DNA of 5,003 nt from an uncultured delta proteobacterium (GTDB lineage: Bacteria > Myxococcota_A > Polyangia > Polyangiales > Ga0077539), in contig CAISKJ010000610.1 of NCBI GenBank assembly GCA_903885885.1, positions 1-5,003 on the forward strand, in the 5' to 3' direction. The notes beneath the pieces are model-generated. The model had not been told where the DNA came from. It saw only the letters and a list, made by a program, of their open reading frames with translations, and did not search any database. A program made the translations under genes and the position numbers. Positions 1 through 5,003 of the stretch are shown one piece after another (the first letter of the stretch is position 1; the number at the start of each line of letters is the position of its first letter).

Positions 1-165
1 AATAATTCCGCACGTACCAGAATCAGGGCACTCAGCCGACTGATAATGGATCTCAGGCTACCCGCTTTGGGGCTGGCGGTTTCCGGACGGCTCGATCTCA
101 CCGCCGGCGGCCCTCCGGTCGCGACCCATCTGACGCCGTTCATGGAAGGCCGGGGGCGGCCCGGG
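1..165. other. Lower-GC segment with no identifiable gene; possible mobile-element end or rearranged junction
   Basis: The first 60 bases contain 29 G/C (48%), far below the rest of the window, and the composition rises gradually to about base 165. One plus frame and one minus frame stay open here, but neither translation resembles a family I recognise. The segment directly abuts the point where the neighbouring kinase reading frame loses its homology, so it looks like foreign or rearranged sequence joined to that gene. The opening bases (aataattccgcacgtacc) remind me of terminal repeats of some IS21-type elements, but that is only an impression. No target-site duplication or terminal inverted repeat can be shown because the other end lies outside the window. 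Confidence 0.35.
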
Positions 166-342
166 GACAGCGGGCCGTTGGACGGCTTCGGGCTTCATGA
201 GCTTGATGGCCACCTCGTGGCCCAGCGCGCAGTGCCGCGCCCGCCACACGTCGCCCATGGCCCCGGCGCCGATGGGCGCAACCAGCTCCCACCGCCCGCC
301 GACGATCGTTCCGGGCGCGGGGCTCTGCGCGGGCTCGTTCAC
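58..342 (-). pseudogene. 5' fragment of a eukaryote-like Ser/Thr protein kinase, broken in the N-lobe
   Basis: The frame encodes 94 residues from a GTG at 342-340. Residues 11-55 are a typical bacterial Hanks-type kinase start: GGRWELVAPIGAGAMGDVW is the glycine-rich ATP loop, and HEVAIKLMKPE carries the ATP-anchoring lysine (K47). A complete kinase domain needs about 260 residues. Here homology ends near residue 55-59 (about bases 166-180), and the Pro/Arg-rich remainder runs to a TAG at 60-58. The alpha-C glutamate, the HRD catalytic loop and the DFG motif are all absent, so no active kinase can be made. Such kinases phosphorylate cytoplasmic proteins and are abundant in myxobacteria. The start is uncertain: another in-frame GTG lies at 366-364 and no well-spaced Shine-Dalgarno is seen. 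A good -10 (TATAAT) lies upstream on this strand. The cause may be an insertion, a rearrangement or an assembly join. Confidence 0.75.
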
Positions 343-381
343 GAGGGCGCACCGTGTAACACACACTCCCCCGCGGCGTCT

Positions 382-395
382 TTTGCGCGCGCAAA
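382..395. promoter_or_regulatory. Perfect 14-bp palindrome, candidate operator
   Basis: TTTGCGCGCGCAAA is exactly self-complementary and sits in the 93-bp region between the kinase fragment and the dioxygenase gene. If the plus-strand start site is near 436, the palindrome spans about -54 to -41, a usual place for an activator. Relative to the likely minus-strand start near 415 it lies just downstream, where a bound protein would block transcription. The alternating GC core partly reflects the high G+C of the genome, but the flanking TTT/AAA arms make chance less likely. The bound regulator is unknown. Confidence 0.4.
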
Positions 396-421
396 GAGAA
401 CACACGGCGGCGCAAGACTCG

Positions 422-429
422 ATTATACT
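422..429. promoter_or_regulatory. Symmetric -10 element, candidate bidirectional promoter
   Basis: The bases ATTATACT form an AT island in very GC-rich DNA. On the minus strand they read as a perfect -10 hexamer, TATAAT (427-422). A partial -35, TGTAGA, lies at 450-445 with exactly 17 bp between them and would drive the kinase gene from about 415. On the plus strand the same bases read TATACT (424-429), which would start transcription at about 436, the A of the dioxygenase ATG. No recognisable plus-strand -35 is seen at 401-406, so an activator may be needed. Start sites are predicted from spacing only. Confidence 0.5.
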
Positions 430-435
430 GACGCC

Positions 436-1527
436 ATGTCTACTTCTACAGACGAAGGCGCCGCTGCCGGGGGCCTCTCGCTGCGCGCGGGGTGGCTGCG
501 GGTGGGCCTCGGCGAGGGTCGGGGCACGGGCGATTTTCACTACCGCTGGCTGCGGCACAACTGCGACCGCGAGCGGCACCCGGTCACGCGCGAGCGCATC
601 CTCTGCTCGTCGGAGCTCGCCGACGACGTGCGCCCCCGCGCGGCCCGCCTCGACGGCGACGCCCTGGTGATCGTGTGGGAGCCCGACGGCCACGAGAGCG
701 CGTACCCCCTCGCCTGGCTCGACGCGCACGCCTACGCCCGCGACCGCGTGGATCACCCGCCCCCCACGGACCTCGGGCGCATCGTGGTGCAGAGCGACGC
801 GCTCACGCCCGCGGCCGTCGACGCGCTCCTCGCGCGCGTGCGCGACCACGGGGCGGGCGTGCTCCGCCGGGCGCCGGGCGCCGTGAGCGACCCCGCGGGC
901 GAGACCGAGGCGCTCATCGAGGCCCTGGGCGCGCGGGGCTACGGCATCATCGGCACGCACTTCGGACGCATCGAAGACCTGCGCACCGACAACACCACCA
1001 ACCAGAACACCGACCAGCTCGGGTACACCGACGCGGGCGTCGAGCTCCACACCGACCAGCCCTTTCTCGAGAAGCCGCCGCGCTACCAGATGCTCCAGGG
1101 CATTCGCAGCGCCACCGAAGGGGGCGAGAACTATCTCGTCGACGCCCTCGCCGCGTCGCGCCACCTGCGCGAGGTCGACCGCCCCGCGTGGGAGGCGCTC
1201 ACCCGCACGTCGGTGCGCTTTCACCGCAAGCAGAAGGCCTTCGAGCGCATCGTCGACGCGCCCATCGTGCGCGACGACGACCGCGGCTTCATGGTGCGCT
1301 ACTCGTACTTCACCCTGAGCCCCTTCGCGCGCCCCTTCGACGAGATGGAGCACTGGTACCGCGCCTACGACCGCTTCGCGCGCCTCGTCCGCGACCGCGC
1401 CCACCAGTACCGCTTCACCCTCGCCCCCGGCGACGCGCTCCTCTACGACAACCACCGCATGCTGCACGCGCGCACCAGCTTTCGCGGCCCGCGCTGGGTC
1501 CGCGGCATGTACTTCGACCGCGACTGA
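436..1527 (+). CDS. Fe(II)/2-oxoglutarate dioxygenase, gamma-butyrobetaine hydroxylase/TauD family
   Basis: This 363-residue cytoplasmic enzyme should couple 2-oxoglutarate decarboxylation to hydroxylation of a small substrate. Residues ~14-100 are the GBBH-like N-terminal domain (WLRHNC at 38-43, ending near WLDAHAY). Residues ~115-363 are the TauD/TfdA double-stranded beta-helix. Iron ligands are H205 and D207 (HTD motif) and distal H344; R353 (or R356) should bind the 2-oxoglutarate carboxylate. Length fits the gamma-butyrobetaine/trimethyllysine hydroxylase group, which carries this extra N-terminal domain that TauD lacks. The zinc site of that domain is mostly lost: C43 and H86 remain, but the two other cysteine positions are R45 and H48. 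The substrate is uncertain. The adjacent sulfonate-binding protein suggests a sulfonate or related zwitterion. The ATG at 436 is chosen because it directly precedes the domain. It has no Shine-Dalgarno, and the -10 lies 7 bp upstream, which suggests a leaderless mRNA. Confidence 0.88.
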   Translation: MSTSTDEGAAAGGLSLRAGWLRVGLGEGRGTGDFHYRWLRHNCDRERHPVTRERILCSSELADDVRPRAARLDGDALVIVWEPDGHESAYPLAWLDAHAYARDRVDHPPPTDLGRIVVQSDALTPAAVDALLARVRDHGAGVLRRAPGAVSDPAGETEALIEALGARGYGIIGTHFGRIEDLRTDNTTNQNTDQLGYTDAGVELHTDQPFLEKPPRYQMLQGIRSATEGGENYLVDALAASRHLREVDRPAWEALTRTSVRFHRKQKAFERIVDAPIVRDDDRGFMVRYSYFTLSPFARPFDEMEHWYRAYDRFARLVRDRAHQYRFTLAPGDALLYDNHRMLHARTSFRGPRWVRGMYFDRD

Positions 1528-1565
1528 GCGCCCCGCGCGCATTTCCCCATACAAGACTAACATTC

Positions 1566-1573
1566 ACTATAGT
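1566..1573. promoter_or_regulatory. Palindromic -10 element upstream of the binding-protein gene
   Basis: ACTATAGT is an exact 8-bp palindrome that contains TATAGT on both strands (1568-1573 plus, 1571-1566 minus), a close match to the TATAAT consensus. On the plus strand it would start transcription near 1580, about 46 bases before the binding-protein ATG. On the minus strand it would produce RNA antisense to the 3' end of the dioxygenase gene. No convincing -35 exists in either direction (ccccat at 1545-1550 on the plus side), so regulation by an activator is plausible. CAAGACT occurs 9 bp upstream, as it does 4 bp upstream of the dioxygenase -10. Confidence 0.4.
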
Positions 1574-1586
1574 AGATCTCTCTACT
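1571..1586. promoter_or_regulatory. Inverted repeat across the predicted start site, candidate operator
   Basis: AGTAGA (1571-1576) and TCTACT (1581-1586) are perfect 6-bp inverted arms around a TCTC spacer. The predicted transcription start near 1580 falls inside the spacer, so a protein bound here would cover the -10 and start site. Because it is AT-rich in a GC-rich genome and non-coding, it is more likely functional than random. The binding factor is unknown. Confidence 0.35.
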
Positions 1587-1605
1587 CGCCCGCGGAGCGC
1601 GGGCG
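1587..1605 (+). other. GC-rich hairpin in the 5' leader of the binding-protein mRNA
   Basis: CGCCCGC (1587-1593) and GCGGGCG (1599-1605) form a perfect 7-bp GC stem with a 5-base loop. It begins just after the predicted start site and ends 4 bases before the purine-rich ribosome site GGGAG (1610-1614). No U run follows, so it is not an intrinsic terminator for the gene upstream. It could protect the 5' end of the transcript or affect initiation. In DNA this GC-rich, a stem of this size can arise by chance. Confidence 0.3.
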
Positions 1606-1625
1606 CCACGGGAGCCTCTACCGCG

Positions 1626-2648
1626 ATGCACTCCGACCGCCTCTTCGACCGCCGCGCGCTGCTCCTCGGCGCCGCGGGCCTCGCCGCCGCCGCGTGCCGC
1701 AAGCGCCCCACCGACGCCACGGCGCTGCGCCTGGGGTCGTTTCCCAACCTCACGCACGCCCCGGCGCTCACGGGCGTCACCTCGGGCCGCTTCGCGCGCG
1801 CCCTCGGGTCGACGCGCCTCGCGCACCACGCCTTCAACGCCGGCCCCGCCGCCATCGAGGCCCTCATGGCGGGCGCCCTCGACGCCACCTTCGTGGGCCC
1901 CATCCCCGCCGCGGCGGGCTTCGTGCGCAGCCACGGCGCCGCGCTCACCGTCGTGGCCGGCGCCGCGTCGGGGGGCACCTCCTTCGTGGTGCGCCGCGCG
2001 GCCAACATCCGCGGCCCCGGCGACCTGCGCGGCAAGCGCCTCGCGGCCCCGCAGATCGGCAACACGCAAGACGTCGCGCTGCGCCACTACCTCGCGTCGA
2101 ACAACCTCGCCTCGACGGACCGCGGCGGCGACGTGCAGCTCACCGCCGTCGAGAACGCGAACATCCTCTCGCTCTTTCAGCAGGGCGGCCTCGACGGCGC
2201 GTGGGTGCCCGAGCCCTGGGCCTCGCGCCTCGTGCTCGAGGCGGGCGGCGAGGTGCTCGTCGACGAGCGCGACCTGTGGCCCAGCCGCGCCTTCGCCATC
2301 ACGCTCCTCGTGGCGCGCACGCAGTACCTCCGCGACGCGCCCGCGGCCATCGACCGCCTCGTCGACGCGCACGCCCGCGAGGTCGCCTGGATCCGCGCCC
2401 ACGACGCCGACGCGCGCGCGCTCGTCACGCAGGCGCTCACCGCGCAGGCGGGGCGCCCGCTGCCGCCGGCGCTCCTCGCCGCCGCGTGGCCCAAGATCGA
2501 TTTCACCGCCGACGCGCTCACCGCGACGGTAGAAACGGCCGCGCGAAGGGCGCACGCGCTCGGCATGTTTCCCAGCGACGACCTCCGCGGCCTCTTCGAC
2601 GACGCGCGCATCGCCCGCGCCCGCGCGCTCAGCCAGGCTCCCGCATGA
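1626..2648 (+). CDS. ssuA: SsuA-type aliphatic sulfonate ABC transporter substrate-binding (lipo)protein
   Basis: This 340-residue periplasmic binding protein belongs to the nitrate/sulfonate/taurine (NMT1/SsuA-like) family. After the signal sequence comes LRLGSFPNLTHAPAL, then NAGPAAIEALMAGALDATFVGP, a Gly/Ser-rich segment, LRGKRLAAPQIGNTQDVALR, and DGAWVPEPWASRLVLEAGG near the second lobe. These are characteristic of sulfonate-binding proteins. The N-terminus has RR (9-10), a hydrophobic stretch and C24, the only cysteine. That suggests a Tat-like lipoprotein signal, although the -3 residue is Ala rather than the preferred Leu. The ATG is supported by GGGAG at 1610-1614. The protein should hand its ligand to an inner-membrane permease/ATPase (SsuC/SsuB type), which is absent from the window. 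The stop overlaps the porin start (ATGA), so the two are co-translated. Nitrate, bicarbonate or taurine remain possible ligands. Confidence 0.85.
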   Translation: MHSDRLFDRRALLLGAAGLAAAACRKRPTDATALRLGSFPNLTHAPALTGVTSGRFARALGSTRLAHHAFNAGPAAIEALMAGALDATFVGPIPAAAGFVRSHGAALTVVAGAASGGTSFVVRRAANIRGPGDLRGKRLAAPQIGNTQDVALRHYLASNNLASTDRGGDVQLTAVENANILSLFQQGGLDGAWVPEPWASRLVLEAGGEVLVDERDLWPSRAFAITLLVARTQYLRDAPAAIDRLVDAHAREVAWIRAHDADARALVTQALTAQAGRPLPPALLAAAWPKIDFTADALTATVETAARRAHALGMFPSDDLRGLFDDARIARARALSQAPA

Positions 2649-3835
2649 CCGCACCGCGCCGCCGCGCCCTCGCCCTCGCCCTCACCCTCACGCCCGCAGC
2701 GCTCCTCGCGCAGCCCGCGCCCGCTGCGCCCGAGCGCTTCACGATCGACGGGCACCTCGGGTCGGGGGTCACGCTCGCGCTGCGCGACCCGTCGCTGTCG
2801 CTCACGGTCTCGTCGCGCGCGCAGTTTCGCGGCACCGTCACCGCGCCCCCGACGGGCGACGCGCAGACCGACCTCTCGGTGCGCACCCTGCGGCTCATCG
2901 TGTCGGGGCACACGTTCTCGACCGACGTGCGCTACTACGTGCAGCTCGCGCTCGCCCCGCAAGACTTCGAACAGGGCAACCCCTCGCCCCTCTTCGACGC
3001 GTGGGCGCAGTTCACCCAGCTGCGCGACCTGCAGGTGCGCGTGGGGCAGTTCTTCGTGCCCTTCGACCGCGCCCGCACGGTGCGCGAGGCGACGCTCCAG
3101 CTCGTCGACCGCCAGCAGGTGGTGCGCGAGCTCAGCCTCGACCGCGACGCGGGCGTCGAGCTCTCGTCGCGCGACCTCTTCGGCCTCGGCGGGAGGCTCC
3201 AGTACGCGCTCGGGTTCTTCTCCGGCGAGGGGCGCAACCGCACCGGCGGCGGGGCGGGCTTTCTCTACGTCGCGCGACTCCAGGTGAGCCCCTTCGGCGC
3301 CTTCGACGACAACGTCGAGGGCGACCTCGAGCGCCGCGCCGCGCCCCGCCTCGCGATCGGCGTCGCGGGCGCCTACAACCAGTCGGCGACGCGCGCGCAG
3401 AGCACCCTCGGCGCCACCCTCACACACGGCGCCTTCGACTACTACCACGCCGCCGCGGACCTCCACTTCAAGTGGCGCGGGCTCTCGCTCCTGGCCGAGG
3501 CGCTGTGGCGTGGGGCCTCGGCGCCGAGCCACGTCGACGGCGCCGTCACCGCGTGGTCGCGCGCGGGCTACGGCTACCTCGTGCAAGCGGGCGTCATGCT
3601 CGGGCCGCGCTTCGAAGTCGTCGCCCGGTGGGATGAGCTCGCGGCCGTCACCGTCACCGACCCCGCGCTGCGCGCCACCGTGAACGCCCTCGGCCGCGAG
3701 GTGGGCGCGGGGCTCAACTGGTACGTGGGCGCGTCGCACGCCTACAAGGTTCAAGCCGACTGGCAGGCCAATTTCGGCGACGATTTCGGCGCCGCGCGCC
3801 ACGTGGCGCGGGTGCAGCTTCAGCTCACGCTGTGA
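2645..3835 (+). CDS. Outer-membrane porin, phosphate-selective porin O/P (OprO/OprP) family
   Basis: This 396-residue protein has a Sec signal peptide: an RRR n-region, a hydrophobic ALALALTL core and likely cleavage after A22 (LLA/Q) or A28. The mature part shows alternating beta-strand patterns typical of a barrel. The recognisable Porin_O_P core lies around residues 80-200, including VRYYVQLALAPQDFE, LFDAWAQFTQLRDLQVRVGQF, VPFDRAR and a segment ending in ALGFFSGEG. The C-terminus (VARVQLQLTL) is a final barrel strand ending in Leu instead of the usual aromatic residue. Length is close to that of known members (about 400-440). The ATG overlaps the binding-protein stop by 4 bp with a weak AGG at 2635-2637, indicating translational coupling. 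Family members form anion-selective trimeric channels for phosphate or polyphosphate. Beside a sulfonate-binding protein, this one may pass organic sulfonates or sulfate; that is inference. Confidence 0.8.
   Translation: MTAPRRRALALALTLTPAALLAQPAPAAPERFTIDGHLGSGVTLALRDPSLSLTVSSRAQFRGTVTAPPTGDAQTDLSVRTLRLIVSGHTFSTDVRYYVQLALAPQDFEQGNPSPLFDAWAQFTQLRDLQVRVGQFFVPFDRARTVREATLQLVDRQQVVRELSLDRDAGVELSSRDLFGLGGRLQYALGFFSGEGRNRTGGGAGFLYVARLQVSPFGAFDDNVEGDLERRAAPRLAIGVAGAYNQSATRAQSTLGATLTHGAFDYYHAAADLHFKWRGLSLLAEALWRGASAPSHVDGAVTAWSRAGYGYLVQAGVMLGPRFEVVARWDELAAVTVTDPALRATVNALGREVGAGLNWYVGASHAYKVQADWQANFGDDFGAARHVARVQLQLTL
2666..2689 (+). repeat. Four tandem hexamers in the porin signal peptide
   Basis: Three copies of GCCCTC and one ACCCTC lie head to tail and encode Ala-Leu three times and Thr-Leu once (residues 8-15), the hydrophobic core of the signal peptide. 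Because the unit is two codons, slippage would lengthen or shorten the core without a frameshift. Such Ala-Leu runs are also common simply from codon bias. Confidence 0.6.
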
Positions 3836-4946
3836 CCGCGGCGCGGGGCAAGGTGAGCGTCGCGCGCGTCACGCCGCGCTCGCTCGTGAGAACGAACGAG
3901 CCGCCGTGCTGCGCGGCCGCGGCGCGCACGAGGTAGAGCCCGAGGCCCATGCCCTCGCCGGGCGCGCGCGTGGTGACGAAGGGCTGGCCGAGGCGCGGGA
4001 GCAGCTCCGGCGCGATGCCCACGCCGTGGTCTTCGACGGTGAGAATCACCCTGTTTTCAAGGGCCTCGACGCGCACCTCGACGCGCTCGTCGCCCGCGGC
4101 CGCGGCGGCGAGGCGCGCGTTGTCGAGGAGGCTCACGATGGCCTGGCGCAGCGTCTCGGAGCGCACGAGCACCCACGCGTCGCGGGCCTCGGAAACGACC
4201 CTCACCGGCACGCTCGCGTGCTCGTACGACGAGGCCACCACCTCGGCGACCCAGCGACCGACCGCGACGCGGGCGGGCTCCTCGGGCGACTGCTCGTGCG
4301 AGCGCATGCGCGAGAGAATGGCCGCGCAGCGCTTCACCTCGGCGCGAATGCGGTCGGCCTGGGCGCGCGCGTCGGGCCGGTCGGCGAGGCTCTCGGAGAG
4401 CTCGCTCGCGAGAATGGCCATGGTGCCGAGGGGCGTGTTGAGCTCGTGCGCCGTGCCCGCCGCGAGGGTGCCCAGGGCGGCGAGGCGCTCGGCCCGCTCG
4501 GCGTCGAGGCGCGCCTCGGTGAGCTCGGCCTCGCGGCTGCGGAGCGAGGCGTTGACGCGGTCGGTGAAGTACCAGAGGCACCCCGCCGTGAGCGCGAACG
4601 CGAGCCACATGCCGAGCACGTGCAAGAGGAACATCCCCGGCGCGTGCCACACGTGCACCGCCTCGGGCCGCAGCACGAGGAGCGCCCCGAAGGCCCCCAC
4701 GGAGCCCACCGCGAGGCCGAGGCTCCACGCGCGCGAGACGAGCACCGCCGCGAGCGCGACGTGCAAGAGGTACAGCGTGGTGAAGGGGTTCATCGCGCCG
4801 CCGGTCCAGAGCAGAATGGCGGTGATGGCGGCGGTGTCGACGAGGAGGTTGAGCGCGATGGAGCGGTCGGCGATGGTGCGCTTGCGCCGCAACGCCCGTA
4901 AAAGAAGCACGTTGGCGACGAGCAGGGCCCCGAGGATGAGCCCCAC
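3825..4946 (-). CDS. regB: RegB/PrrB-type membrane redox sensor histidine kinase (N-terminus frameshifted)
   Basis: From GTG 4946-4944 the frame gives 373 residues. Hydrophobic segments at about 2-16, 32-48, 56-70, 75-92 and 105-127 form the membrane sensor. GGAMNPF (49-55) matches the GGxxNPF ubiquinone-site motif of RegB. A linker helix (~130-158) leads to the H-box AHELNTPLG with phospho-acceptor H167. C207 lies exactly 40 residues later, the same spacing as His225 to redox-active Cys265 in Rhodobacter RegB (positions from memory). The ATPase domain has N276 (LLDNA), D306-G310 (DHGVG), GQPFVTTR and GEGMGLGLYL. Such kinases sense respiratory redox state and phosphorylate a RegA-type regulator, not seen here. 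The gene converges on the porin with an 11-bp 3' overlap. The GTG is probably not the real start: the first membrane helix continues upstream in another frame. Confidence 0.85.
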   Translation of the reverse strand: MGLILGALLVANVLLLRALRRKRTIADRSIALNLLVDTAAITAILLWTGGAMNPFTTLYLLHVALAAVLVSRAWSLGLAVGSVGAFGALLVLRPEAVHVWHAPGMFLLHVLGMWLAFALTAGCLWYFTDRVNASLRSREAELTEARLDAERAERLAALGTLAAGTAHELNTPLGTMAILASELSESLADRPDARAQADRIRAEVKRCAAILSRMRSHEQSPEEPARVAVGRWVAEVVASSYEHASVPVRVVSEARDAWVLVRSETLRQAIVSLLDNARLAAAAAGDERVEVRVEALENRVILTVEDHGVGIAPELLPRLGQPFVTTRAPGEGMGLGLYLVRAAAAQHGGSFVLTSERGVTRATLTLPRAAVTA

Positions 4947-5003
4947 GGGCCCCCTCGGGCACGGGCGCGTGGAGCACGTAGCGAACGGCCAGCACCGAGG
5001 CGG
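4947..5003 (-). pseudogene. Upstream part of the RegB-like kinase, out of frame with the rest
   Basis: Reading minus from base 5001, the codons give ASVLAVRYVLHAPVPEG, a good end of a first membrane helix followed by a short loop. This frame then turns into an Arg/His/Pro-rich run. Removing one base from the run at 4950-4954 (C5 on the plus strand, G5 on the coding strand) joins it to the kinase frame as ...PVPEG-PVGLILGALLVAN..., giving the helix-loop-helix expected at the start of RegB proteins. The frame stays open to the window edge, so the true start lies beyond 5003. Either the gene carries a real one-base insertion or the base is a homopolymer sequencing error; I cannot tell which. Confidence 0.65.

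Noticed and set aside
1528..1540. Possible terminator after the dioxygenase (GCGC-CCC-GCGC)
   Set aside because: The stem is only 4 bp and is followed by a short ATTT rather than a U run, so it is too weak to call.
58..1563. A 501-codon open frame on the minus strand across the dioxygenase gene
   Set aside because: Its low-complexity Val/Ala/Arg/Glu composition is the usual mirror of a high-GC gene on the other strand. Only its last part, the kinase fragment, is real.
492..1625. Upstream extension of the binding-protein frame through the dioxygenase gene
   Set aside because: The translation is a long Arg/Pro/Ala run typical of a shifted frame. The ATG at 1626 precedes a good signal peptide and has a ribosome site.
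2177..3802. A 541-codon minus-strand open frame opposite the binding protein and porin
   Set aside because: It has Arg/Glu/Val/Ala bias with no domain, and the opposite strand carries two clear protein families.
3906..4901. A 331-codon plus-strand open frame opposite the sensor kinase
   Set aside because: It is rich in Arg, Gly, Glu and His without motifs, and is a shadow of the histidine kinase.
1..5003. CRISPR array, tRNA, rRNA, integrase or att sites
   Set aside because: No regularly spaced repeats, cloverleaf, rRNA-like conserved sequence or recombinase gene could be seen on either strand.

Overview
The window is very G+C-rich (well over 70% by eye) with strong third-position G/C bias. 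It reads as chromosomal DNA of a free-living Gram-negative bacterium. A eukaryote-like Ser/Thr kinase start, an outer-membrane porin, a lipoprotein-type binding protein and a RegB-type histidine kinase together suggest a myxobacterium (Myxococcota, Polyangiales-like). That placement is inference from style and gene content, since there is no rRNA or marker gene here.

Layout. Bases 1 to about 165 have a lower G+C (29 of the first 60 bases are G/C) and hold no gene I can identify. On the minus strand, ending in this segment, is the first ~59 residues of a Ser/Thr protein kinase (start near 342). Its homology stops abruptly at about 165-180 and is followed by an unrelated tail and a stop, so the kinase is broken. 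The 93-bp divergent region (343-435) carries a perfect 14-bp palindrome and a symmetric -10 element that can fire both ways: TATAAT toward the kinase and TATACT toward the next gene. Plus-strand genes follow: an Fe(II)/2-oxoglutarate dioxygenase of the gamma-butyrobetaine hydroxylase/TauD type (436-1527); a 98-bp gap with its own palindromic -10, an inverted repeat and a GC hairpin; an SsuA-type sulfonate-binding lipoprotein (1626-2648); and a porin of the OprO/OprP family (2645-3835) overlapping it by 4 bp. Convergent to these, and overlapping the porin end by 11 bp, is a RegB/PrrB-type redox sensor histidine kinase on the minus strand (3825 to beyond the window end). A one-base frameshift in a C5 run at 4950-4954 interrupts its N-terminal part.

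How the genes may work together (inference). The porin would admit a small anion across the outer membrane, the binding protein would capture it in the periplasm, and the dioxygenase would oxidise it or a related compound in the cytoplasm. This outlines a small sulfonate (or similar organic anion or zwitterion) acquisition unit. The inner-membrane permease and ATPase that the binding protein needs are not in the window. The RegB-like kinase keeps the quinone-site motif and the redox cysteine of its family, but its partner regulator is not visible. Nothing here is a clear new system. The points most worth checking are the unusual binding-protein/porin pair beside a dioxygenase with a degraded zinc site, the symmetric promoters, and the two broken genes.
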